Virus record (IMG/VR): IMGVR_UViG_3300042010_000060
Location: 1-37,760 of that record
Length of the DNA: 37,760 nt
Strand: one strand, 5' to 3'
DNA from: a virus
Of this stretch, positions 6,772-14,172 are shown piece by piece. Below the pieces are notes generated by a model. The model saw nothing but the letters and a program-made list of their open reading frames with translations, was not told where the DNA came from and searched no databases. Within the stretch, counting starts at the first letter, position 1. Each line of letters starts with the position of its first letter. Made by a program: the position numbers and the translations under genes.

Positions 6772-9700
6772 GCGTCGAGATCTCCAAGCTGCACCCGCTT
6801 GACGCCGTTCTGGTCAAAGACCTTGATGGCCCGGTTTGTCATGGTCAGGCGTCCACCACCAGGTGCCGGCCCGTTGAACTCCAAGTTCCCGGCCTTATCC
6901 AGGCGCCAGCCCTGCACACCGGCGACGTAGTTGTCGGATTGCAGGTACTGACCGATCTTCAGCATGGTGATGCTGCCGTCTTGGATAAAGGCCGAGTTCA
7001 TGAAAACCTGGCCGCCCTGCACCGCGAACGGAACCGATATGGCGCCGCCGGCAATGGTGTTGACGATGGCGAACCGGTCCGCGCTGACCAGGAACTGGCT
7101 TTGCAGGCCTGCTGCGGTGTTCTCGATGCCCAGCCCGATGCCGGCGGCAACATACTTGCCGTCGGCCGTGAGCTGCATCTTGACCGACCACATCGTCGAG
7201 GCCTTGCCGTCCAGTGTTGCAACGGCCTGGCTGACCGTCTGAACGGTTGCGTTCGTCTGATTGATTTCGGCCTGGACGGTCTCCACGCTCCTGGCCGTCG
7301 CAATACCATCTTCAAGACGGGCGGATTGCTCGGACCAGACGCCGATGTACACCTGGTCTGAACCCGCGAAGCCTGCCGTGTCGCCTGCCAAGGCCGGGTT
7401 AACCTGGACATACACGCCGTCCAGCCTTGAGGCCTGCGCCGTGAGCTCGTCGCCCTGCTGGTCAATCTTCAGGGTGTTCTCGGAGACCTGCGCCGCAAGT
7501 GCGTTGGCCTCCAGCAGGATCTGCCCGATGTCCTCCCAGTAGGTGGTGTTCGGCGGAGCGTTTGCCCCGCCTGGCTCGGCAGGAACGTCCAGCTTGGCCC
7601 GATACAGGCGATCGCCCTGGTACACCACCGCACCGGTGAGGTACGAGTCTGTCGCCTCATAGAGCATCGGGTTGGAGAGCTCGTCGATCTGCTCCTGAAG
7701 ACCAGGAATCTTGTTGATCTCGTCCAGCAACTCCTGGCCCAGCTCGGTTTCGGTGATCTGCCCCTCGATCATGTCCAGAATCGGACCCGCATCCGAACTC
7801 GCCTGCCCCATCACGCCGTTGCCCACCGGGTACCAAGGCCCGATGTTCCCGGTCCGGTCGACCAGACGCGCCCAGAAAAAGAACGTGGCGCCGGCCAGCA
7901 GGCTTTGCATGCTGTAGTCGCTCTGTGGATAAGCCAGGTCGGCCAGCTTGGTGGCGTTCTCCAGCACGTTGGTTGGCCCGTACCAAATCTCGGTCCGCTG
8001 CGTGTCCTCTGCGCCAGCAGGGAAGCCCCACTTCAGGCCGATGCCGAACAGCAGCGACGTTGCCGTCAGGCTGGTGACCGCTGGCGGCAGGCCTTCTTTA
8101 CCCTTGAGCTCAGTCAGTACTGAGCTGCGCCAGATCGACGAGATGTCGAAAGCGCTCACGGCGCGGACGCGCGCCACGTAGGAGCCGGCATAAATGCCGA
8201 CCACGTCTACGTTGGTCGAGCCGGTGCGCTGGACTTTGATCCAGTTGCCGCTGTCCTTGCGCCATTCGATGTCATACGCCACCGCGCCTTCTACGGCGGG
8301 CCAACTGATCGTCATCGTGGCGACGGCCAATCCTTGAACAACCGAAGAGGTGGAAGTCAGCGTGACGCTCGCGGGCGCCGGAACCACGGTGATCGGAATC
8401 GCGCTGATCGGCCGGTCCTCCAGGCGGGCACCGGTGTCGATGTAGGCGAACTTGCTCGGCTCGTACTGCAGGGCGCTGAACTCAAAATCGCCCTCAGTTG
8501 TGCGGCGACGGCGCAGCACGCGGTATAGCGGGATCGCCAGGTCGTCGGCATCCAGAGCCCATTGGAGCTGCGCCCGTGGCGACTCGCTATATGCGACGGT
8601 CACGGTAACGGCGCGGCCTGCCACACTTTCCACGGTACGCCCTTCGGCTTGACCGCCGGGCAGGTTGATGATCAGCCGATCGCCCGGCTTCGCCAGTGTG
8701 TCGCGGTCCAGGGTAACGACCCGGCCGGCAGCAGCCGATATCCGCCCGCCAATCTCCCTGCCGGCCAGAAGCGAGTCTGCAATCGGGATGATGTAACCAG
8801 GCAGAGCAATCGCGCCCTCCATCCCGGTCTTGAACGTGACGGTCCGGTCCAGGTTGTTGCTGAGGATCGCCCACTTACCGCGGCGCTGGGCCTCGGAGGC
8901 ACGGGTGCAGCCAATGGCGCTCAGTTCGGTTGGCCGGTCGCCATAGCGGCGCTGAAGGTCGAGGTCCGAGAACGGAATGACGTCGGTATCGAAGTTGTTG
9001 GCCGGGTTGTCGTAGCTGACCAGGGCCCGGGTGTACCGGGTCTTGGCCGAGGCGCTGCCGTACGAGAACTTCCCGTCGATGACGTTCGCCCGGGTGAAGA
9101 CGTAGTCGATGTCCTGGGCGCGCGGCATATCGGCCTGCATGATCAGCTGGCCCTGGGCCCAGTAGGTCATGCCTCGGTAGATGCCAGAGATATCCCGCAG
9201 CAGCGTCCAGGCGTCGGCTTTGCCCTGCAGGTTCATGTCGCAAAGGAAGCGCGGCTCGGTGCCGCCCAGGCCATTCGGAACAAGCTGGTCGCAATACTGA
9301 GCGATCCGGTACAGCTCCCACTTGTCGACCATGAACGTCTTGATGCGCTTGCCCAGGCCGAAACGGTCCTCGGTGCAAATGCCGTACGTGATCCAGGCTG
9401 GGTTGTTGGTCCAGGCCAGCTTCATACTGCCGTCCCAAGTCCCGGTGTAGGTGCGCGCGATTGGGTCGTAGTTGCTCGGGACCTGCCATTTCCTGGCCTT
9501 GCACTTCACGGTGACGGCTGGGATGTTGGTGAACTGCTCCGCGTCGAACTCGATGTAGAGGAGCGCGGTATTCGGATAGCGCAGCTTGGCGTCGATCACC
9601 TCTGTGAAGCCGGCGATCAGCATGGTGTCCGCGGTCTTGTTGCTGTTCTGGTTGACCGTCAGGCGGCGTACGCGGATCTGCCAGCCGATGGTGGCCTCGG

Positions 9701-10247
9701 GCAGGTCGACACGGTTCGAGCGCTCATAACGGGTGGTGGTCTTGCCATCAACGGCATCGGTCAGCACTTGCTGATAGGAACCGCCGTCGGTAGCCACGTC
9801 AATGGCGTACTCAATCCGGTAGCCGCCGATGTTGCCCTCATTGTCCTGGTGCTGGAGCGCGGGCCAGGCGAACCGCAGGCGCGCGGCTGAAAGCTGGGTA
9901 TTGGTGACCGAGCGAACCCATGCAGCATCGCTGCGCAGCTCGATATTCAGGGAGGTCTCGTTCTCGACCGAAGGAATCCCGGGGATGTATGTCTGATCGA
10001 CCGAGCCCGAGCGCCAGTCCCACTTCACGTTCGGGAAGTTGACGTTGCCGCTGGCATCGTTGATCGGCGTGTTGTCCAGGTAGATGTCGGCTGCCGTCGG
10101 CACGCCTTCGAACTCACCCTCTCCCACCGCGATCAGCAGCTTCGCCAGGTTCGTCGAGCGCAGGCTGTCGCTGGCTTCCCTCGGCGCTTTCGGTTTGCTG
10201 CTACCGCCCTTCTCGCCGTGGATATCGATCTTGCGTGCTGCGCCCAT
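6768..10247 (-). CDS. J: Central tail-tip / host specificity protein J
   Basis: A 1159-residue protein, close to lambda J in length and layout. The N-terminus (SLRSTNLAKLLIAVGEGEFEG, then IYLDNTPI) is the hub domain that forms the ring closing the tail tube. The middle holds fibronectin-III-like segments (about residues 625-800). The C-terminal third has coiled-coil and the J-type stretch ending NRAIKVFDQNGVKRVQLGDLDA. J-family proteins bind the outer-membrane receptor. The start is the ATG at 10247 with TGGAGGAAA eight bases upstream. A strong terminator lies directly in front of the gene. Confidence 0.92.
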   Translation of the reverse strand: MGAARKIDIHGEKGGSSKPKAPREASDSLRSTNLAKLLIAVGEGEFEGVPTAADIYLDNTPINDASGNVNFPNVKWDWRSGSVDQTYIPGIPSVENETSLNIELRSDAAWVRSVTNTQLSAARLRFAWPALQHQDNEGNIGGYRIEYAIDVATDGGSYQQVLTDAVDGKTTTRYERSNRVDLPEATIGWQIRVRRLTVNQNSNKTADTMLIAGFTEVIDAKLRYPNTALLYIEFDAEQFTNIPAVTVKCKARKWQVPSNYDPIARTYTGTWDGSMKLAWTNNPAWITYGICTEDRFGLGKRIKTFMVDKWELYRIAQYCDQLVPNGLGGTEPRFLCDMNLQGKADAWTLLRDISGIYRGMTYWAQGQLIMQADMPRAQDIDYVFTRANVIDGKFSYGSASAKTRYTRALVSYDNPANNFDTDVIPFSDLDLQRRYGDRPTELSAIGCTRASEAQRRGKWAILSNNLDRTVTFKTGMEGAIALPGYIIPIADSLLAGREIGGRISAAAGRVVTLDRDTLAKPGDRLIINLPGGQAEGRTVESVAGRAVTVTVAYSESPRAQLQWALDADDLAIPLYRVLRRRRTTEGDFEFSALQYEPSKFAYIDTGARLEDRPISAIPITVVPAPASVTLTSTSSVVQGLAVATMTISWPAVEGAVAYDIEWRKDSGNWIKVQRTGSTNVDVVGIYAGSYVARVRAVSAFDISSIWRSSVLTELKGKEGLPPAVTSLTATSLLFGIGLKWGFPAGAEDTQRTEIWYGPTNVLENATKLADLAYPQSDYSMQSLLAGATFFFWARLVDRTGNIGPWYPVGNGVMGQASSDAGPILDMIEGQITETELGQELLDEINKIPGLQEQIDELSNPMLYEATDSYLTGAVVYQGDRLYRAKLDVPAEPGGANAPPNTTYWEDIGQILLEANALAAQVSENTLKIDQQGDELTAQASRLDGVYVQVNPALAGDTAGFAGSDQVYIGVWSEQSARLEDGIATARSVETVQAEINQTNATVQTVSQAVATLDGKASTMWSVKMQLTADGKYVAAGIGLGIENTAAGLQSQFLVSADRFAIVNTIAGGAISVPFAVQGGQVFMNSAFIQDGSITMLKIGQYLQSDNYVAGVQGWRLDKAGNLEFNGPAPGGGRLTMTNRAIKVFDQNGVKRVQLGDLDA

Positions 10248-10262
10248 GCTTTCCTCCAGGCG

Positions 10263-10285
10263 AAAAAAAACCGCCTCATGGGCGG
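10263..10285 (-). terminator. Rho-independent terminator between I and J
   Basis: On the minus strand CCGCC-CATGA-GGCGG is followed by eight T, then CGCCTGGAGGAAA and the J start codon. The hairpin ends 16 bases before the J ATG. Confidence 0.8.
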
Positions 10286-10304
10286 CCTGCTTGATGCTGT
10301 GTGG

Positions 10305-10895
10305 TTACGCTTTGTCTTCGGCGTAGATCGATGCGGAAATGATCATCCCGCCCCACCGGCGTTCGCCGATGCAGATCGGGACGGGGTTACCGCTGGCCGT
10401 GGTGTTCTTGGCGCTGCCGAAGGCGTAGGAAGGTGCGTTCTCAGGCCCGGCGCTCTGCTTGAGGCCGGATGCTTGGGGGCTGAGCATCTGAATGACGCCG
10501 CCGGCGACAAGAGCAATGCCCACCGGTGCCAGGGCCTGGAACCCCGGAATGAACGAGGCAGCAATGAGCACCGCCCCGACAATTGTCTGAAGCAACCCGG
10601 CGCGCTTACTGCCCGAGATCACCGGCACAATCCGAATTTCCTCGGCGCCACCCAGCGCGAACTCCTTTTCCGCGACATTCTTCCGGTTCCGAAAAATCGC
10701 GAACCGCATGCCTCGGCGCTCCAAATCCTTGATTGCCAAGTCGAAGCCATCAAGCGTGCATTTCAGCGCTTTGAACGCCTCGCCTACCGACCTGCTTCCA
10801 AGTTCTCGGCGGTGGACCCGGCCAAACAATTTGATGAGCGGGCCCGAGAGCAGGATGGTGGTCATTGTTGGATGGCTGCAATTGATCGCTGACAC
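10305..10895 (-). CDS. I: Tail assembly protein I
   Basis: A 196-residue homologue of lambda I. The N-terminus (TTILLSGPLIKLFGRVHRREL) is the typical beta-grasp start. A hydrophobic Ala/Gly-rich helix pair follows at about 110-147 (LLQTIVGAVLIAASFIPGF, then ALVAGGVIQML), and the ending NPVPICIGERRWGG with a C-terminal SASIYAED is conserved. The start is GTG at 10895, with GGAG six bases upstream. An ATG at 10865 would give 186 residues. It acts with J, L and K in initiating the tail tip. Terminators stand on both sides. Confidence 0.85.
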   Translation of the reverse strand: MSAINCSHPTMTTILLSGPLIKLFGRVHRRELGSRSVGEAFKALKCTLDGFDLAIKDLERRGMRFAIFRNRKNVAEKEFALGGAEEIRIVPVISGSKRAGLLQTIVGAVLIAASFIPGFQALAPVGIALVAGGVIQMLSPQASGLKQSAGPENAPSYAFGSAKNTTASGNPVPICIGERRWGGMIISASIYAEDKA

Positions 10896-10912
10896 GGTTT
10901 TCTCCGGGCATG

Positions 10913-10935
10913 AAAAAGCCGCCCGGAGGCGGCTT
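10913..10935 (-). terminator. Rho-independent terminator upstream of I
   Basis: On the minus strand GCCGCC-TCCG-GGCGGC is followed by five T and then CATGCCCGGAGAAAA, which carries the ribosome-binding site of I. It follows the stop of the lipoprotein gene by 18 bases. Confidence 0.8.
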
Positions 10936-10952
10936 GGTGTACTTCATTTCGT

Positions 10953-11297
10953 TTACAGACAGCCTCTCACTGCCTGCTCCATATCGCCCCGCCCATATCC
11001 CGGGGCCCAGGCCATGCGCTGGTACAGCTTTACAGCACTGCCCTTGGACGTCTTGCGGATGCTCAGCAATTCGTCGGTCATGTTGTTGGTCGCTGCGATG
11101 AGCCGGTAGCCATACTCCGTCTCGGACATTGTCACGTCGCTTCGCGCATCCTGCCATCTCGGGAGGACGCAAAGCGCGTACCGCTTCGGGTCCTTTGATG
11201 TGCTGGCTGAAATGCTTGGGCCATTTGACTCAAGGTCTCCGGGAGACACGCAGCCCGCCAAGAGTGCCATGCCAAGCGCCAGAATAATGATCTTCAT
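10953..11297 (-). CDS. Small phage-encoded lipoprotein (moron candidate)
   Basis: A 114-residue protein with a lipoprotein signal: MK, hydrophobic IIILALGMALLAGC and the lipobox LAGC with Cys16. Residue +2 after Cys is Val, not Asp, so outer-membrane sorting is expected. The mature part has Cys42 and a C-terminal Cys (residue 113) that may pair, and a DELLSIRKTSKGSAVKLYQRM segment. The family is not known to me. It lies with a second lipoprotein gene between tail genes K and I, which are contiguous in lambda. This suggests a lysogenic-conversion or superinfection-exclusion role, by inference only. Confidence 0.75.
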   Translation of the reverse strand: MKIIILALGMALLAGCVSPGDLESNGPSISASTSKDPKRYALCVLPRWQDARSDVTMSETEYGYRLIAATNNMTDELLSIRKTSKGSAVKLYQRMAWAPGYGRGDMEQAVRGCL

Positions 11298-11311
11298 AGT
11301 CGTCGATACCC

Positions 11312-11893
11312 TTACTGGAGCTGCTCAAAAATGTATCGATTATTCGAAGGCTTCCTTTTCGAATAAGCTTCTTCCCAGTCGCGAGCATAGGACGGGAAAT
11401 GCTCAATTGAAGAGATTCGCCAGCCGTCAGTCGCTTTCTGCCGCTCAAGCGTATATCGGAATCTTTCGCCTGACTCCTTAGCTTTCCGGTCAGAATCATC
11501 GTACTCGGCGCCTGGCTCCGGCGGCTCTACGTTCTTGATGACTGCGCTGACTACCGCTCTAGTTTCTGACTCCACTTCTACTTTGGCGATCTTTCTTTCG
11601 TAGGCATGAGTAACCGAGCATTTTTCAAAAAAGGGAAAAGCCTCCGAAGCAAGGCCGCGTAGCTTGTCATTAACTGGCGCAGTCGACTTCTGGTACTCAG
11701 CGCAAATTTCCCGATCCAATCGAATGCCGGCATCCTTGACCGCCCACCACGATTTCACAGCTGCATCTGGTGAATTGGCCGCGATAACAATGCCCTCAAC
11801 ATCCTTTGTAGCTTTCGCCAACCCGTCAGGCTTGCTTTCATCAAGGCAGCCCGCCAGGGACATTGCCAAAACCGCGCCTACGAACAATCTCAT
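11312..11893 (-). CDS. Phage-encoded lipoprotein, second of a pair
   Basis: A 193-residue protein with signal peptide MRLFVGAVLAMSLAGC (Cys16 lipobox, Leu at +2, so outer-membrane sorting). The mature part has a helical half and then a beta segment (VESETRAVVSAVIKN, then RFRYTLERQKATDGWRISSIE) resembling the NTF2-like or DUF4878-type lipoproteins that end in a W-x-I motif. That resemblance is only in pattern. AGGAG precedes the ATG. The 120 bases upstream, before the gene at 12015, contain a CTGGGC...GCCCAG inverted repeat and no clear promoter. The codons are less GC-biased than those of the tail genes, consistent with an acquired gene. Confidence 0.75.
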   Translation of the reverse strand: MRLFVGAVLAMSLAGCLDESKPDGLAKATKDVEGIVIAANSPDAAVKSWWAVKDAGIRLDREICAEYQKSTAPVNDKLRGLASEAFPFFEKCSVTHAYERKIAKVEVESETRAVVSAVIKNVEPPEPGAEYDDSDRKAKESGERFRYTLERQKATDGWRISSIEHFPSYARDWEEAYSKRKPSNNRYIFEQLQ

Positions 11894-12014
11894 GGGGTCA
11901 CTCCTGTGGAAGATGGCGCCAAGATATCACCACCCGGGCTGTCTGGGCATCCAGCATGGACGAACGCCCAGTAACTGGATTGGATTCGATAGTAGTAGCG
12001 CTGTGCCTGCGTTA

Positions 12015-12281
12015 TCACTCCAGACCCCCATCCAAGCACAGCGCAGGAAGCTCTTTTGTCGTTGCCAGCGCCTTCGGCTGAAGAACTGCCATGATTCTGA
12101 AAACCTCCTCCAAGAGATGGGTGGACATTAACGGATCGTAGAGGCTATAGACATACTCCATGGCCGCCTCAGTCATCGCAGTAGTAACGATCACTTGCCC
12201 TAGCTCCTCTGGCGGACGACTTGCAAAGCGCGCAAGGTCGGCAAGGCTTTGCGCGTTCAACCAATCCGTTAAATCGCTCAT
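12015..12281 (-). CDS. Hypothetical helical phage protein after K
   Basis: An 88-residue acidic, helical protein. The start is ATG at 12281, with AGGAG nine bases upstream. The longer frame to 12365 runs into the K gene on the same strand and has no ribosome-binding site. No motif is visible: LNAQSLADLARFASRPPEEL is followed by a Tyr-rich AMEYVYSLYDPL. It sits between K and the lipoproteins, so it is part of the insertion that separates K from I. Function is unknown. Confidence 0.55.
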   Translation of the reverse strand: MSDLTDWLNAQSLADLARFASRPPEELGQVIVTTAMTEAAMEYVYSLYDPLMSTHLLEEVFRIMAVLQPKALATTKELPALCLDGGLE

Positions 12282-12307
12282 GCCTTTTCTCCTGCGGCTA
12301 TGCCGCG

Positions 12308-13072
12308 TCATGTGGTTGGCTGTGCATCTTTGTGTCGGAGGATAAGGCGAGTTCGATCCAGCCAAGGCCCGCCAAAAACGATGATTTCGCTCGGGCGTCC
12401 ATACAGATGGTGCAGCAGGAATGGCCCTGGGCCGAAGGTCGCGGCATCCTCGCCAGGTAGAGCCGGATCAGTACCGAGGAAGATCCCGGCATGGTTTGGA
12501 TGAATCGTCCGGCCCACTTCCATCACGACCATGTCGCCGCGCTGTGGCTGGTCGACCCGGTAGAAGCCGGCGGCCTCGTAGTTCGCCTCGTACAAGCTGA
12601 TGCTGTCCTTGCTCTCCCACCAGCCATCAGCCCGCTGGAAGGCCTCGAACTCCAGCCCCCACTCGCGCTTGTACCAGTCGGCGCACACCTGCCAGCAGTC
12701 CCATGCCCCGTGGACGAAGGGGCGCTTCAGCAATGGCGTCTCGCCAGTGGGCACAAGCGTCCGCAAGTCGCCCTCCGGCCAGCTCAAGATGTGCCAGGGC
12801 ATTCCGGTCGCCTCGCACATCGCCAAGTCACGCGGTGATGGCCTGCTGGTGGCGTCCGGGTGGGAATGAACGATGCCGATCACCTCGCCCAGGTCTTCCG
12901 CCGCAGCGTATTCCTCCGGATCGATACGGAACTCTTCATTCGGCTCGGTCGCCGTGTTCGTGCAGGGGAAGTACTGCTGCTTCCTGCCCAGGGCCAGCAG
13001 CAGCCCACAGCACTCTTTCGGGTACTCGGCCGCCGCGTGCGCCTGGATCGCGCTCAAGATGTGTTTGCGCAT
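12308..13072 (-). CDS. K: Tail assembly protein K (JAMM + NlpC/P60 peptidase)
   Basis: A 254-residue, two-domain protein as in lambda K. The N-terminal JAMM/MPN metalloprotease domain has Glu20 and a complete HxHx7Sx2D motif (His69, His71, Ser79, Asp82), predicted to bind zinc. The C-terminal NlpC/P60 cysteine peptidase has Cys126 (DCW) and His194 (PNHAGIF). The family is used in tail-tip assembly and in cell-wall opening during injection. The ATG at 13072 is two bases from the L stop and is preferred over upstream starts inside L. Part of the C-terminal sequence is duplicated as a dead fragment at 358-590. Confidence 0.9.
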   Translation of the reverse strand: MRKHILSAIQAHAAAEYPKECCGLLLALGRKQQYFPCTNTATEPNEEFRIDPEEYAAAEDLGEVIGIVHSHPDATSRPSPRDLAMCEATGMPWHILSWPEGDLRTLVPTGETPLLKRPFVHGAWDCWQVCADWYKREWGLEFEAFQRADGWWESKDSISLYEANYEAAGFYRVDQPQRGDMVVMEVGRTIHPNHAGIFLGTDPALPGEDAATFGPGPFLLHHLYGRPSEIIVFGGPWLDRTRLILRHKDAQPTT

Positions 13073-13074
13073 GG

Positions 13075-13824
13075 TCAGCTCCGGGCGATCAGGGAAACGG
13101 CGGGAAAACCACCGAATGGCAAGGCGTTGCCCTCGCCAAAGCGCGGGATGCACCCCCGGCCCAGCGTGGCATCACATTCGTCCAGCTCAGGGTTATCGGT
13201 GACCACGCCATCCTTCGTCACGTAGGGCCCGGTGTAGCCGCAGTTCGGGCCGCGGTAACCGCCAGTGAGGCACCAGTGGCAAAGCGTGGTGGCCTGGCGG
13301 CCAATAGACTCACCGCCCACGTCGCCCGGGCTGGCAAGCTCCCAGGTGACCGTCTCCCCGTCCTCGTTCGTCTTCTGGTCGATGTACCAGACCTCGATCG
13401 TTTCCTGGGTTGGGTCTGCTGTTGGGTTGCCGCCGGGGAAGTTCTGCGCGTCGAGGTACGTGCCCAGCGTGTGTCGCATGGTCAACTTGAACTCAAGCAG
13501 GTCATCGAAAGCCAGGCACAGGGCTGTAATCCGGCCATTGACGTTGCCCACCGACAGCGTGGGGCGAACCGCCGTGCCGTCGCCGTTGGATTCGATGCCG
13601 TCAATCTGCATCGGCCAGGCGCTGTACTCGTTGCCCTGCCAGTAAATCGGCTTGGCCGGCAGCTCATCGGCCGCGGCGCCGGCAGCGATCAACTCGGCAG
13701 GCGTATGCGGAATCGCGTGTCCGTGGAAGCGCAGGATGTCCGCGCCGTAGTCCGACCCGTCCAGTTCAAAGAGCAGCACTTCGCTGCCAGGCTCGAGAGC
13801 CTGGATGTCACTGATCAGCGGCAT
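13075..13824 (-). CDS. L: Minor tail protein L (Fe-S type)
   Basis: A 249-residue homologue of lambda L. The N-terminus is SDIQALEPGSEVLLFELD. The C-terminal domain holds Cys182, Cys185, Cys195, Cys217 and Cys225 (CHWC, PNCGYTG, ECDATLGRGC). Lambda-type L proteins carry an iron-sulfur cluster in this domain, and four of these cysteines fit. L joins the tail-tip complex with M, K, I and J. It starts with ATG nine bases after the M stop. Confidence 0.88.
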   Translation of the reverse strand: MPLISDIQALEPGSEVLLFELDGSDYGADILRFHGHAIPHTPAELIAAGAAADELPAKPIYWQGNEYSAWPMQIDGIESNGDGTAVRPTLSVGNVNGRITALCLAFDDLLEFKLTMRHTLGTYLDAQNFPGGNPTADPTQETIEVWYIDQKTNEDGETVTWELASPGDVGGESIGRQATTLCHWCLTGGYRGPNCGYTGPYVTKDGVVTDNPELDECDATLGRGCIPRFGEGNALPFGGFPAVSLIARS

Positions 13825-13833
13825 GGTTGCCCC

Positions 13834-14172
13834 TTATGGATGAAATGCACGTTCGAACGTGGCGGTGAGTTTGAAAGCGCCGCCGCCCGCTGGCGTTGGC
13901 ACATAGCTCTTGCAGGAGAACAGCCCGAGCTGGCCGAGCGGCGTCGTCCACAGGAAGGCCTTCGCGCCGGCGTGCCTATCGAGGAAGTCCACGATCTGCT
14001 GTACCCGCGCCTCCGGCCCCGTATGGGTGATGGGATAGGAGTCCTCCTTGTTGTTAGGCCCGTCTCCCACATCCTGCTTGTAACCATTGCCAAACCTGGC
14101 GGTACGCACCCGAAAGTTAATCTCAGGCGAATCTCCGTGCTGGGTAGCCCAGGTGAACGTTTCGATAGCCAT
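13834..14172 (-). CDS. M: Minor tail protein M
   Basis: A 112-residue homologue of lambda M (Phage_min_tail family): ETFTWATQHGDSPEINFRVRTARFGNGYKQ at the N-terminus and LTATFERAF at the C-terminus are family signatures. It forms the distal ring under the tail tube. The ATG at 14172 overlaps the tape-measure stop as TGATG, and GGGAGGGG upstream gives the ribosome-binding site. Confidence 0.9.
   Translation of the reverse strand: MAIETFTWATQHGDSPEINFRVRTARFGNGYKQDVGDGPNNKEDSYPITHTGPEARVQQIVDFLDRHAGAKAFLWTTPLGQLGLFSCKSYVPTPAGGGAFKLTATFERAFHP

Noticed and set aside
8562-9890. Long plus-strand ORF of 442 codons opposite gene J
   Set aside because: A mirror frame of the high-GC J gene; it has no domain or sensible composition, and J is clearly the coding frame. 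The same holds for the plus-strand frames at 12703-14265, 15471-17192, 21955-23580, 23475-24890 and 25957-27267.
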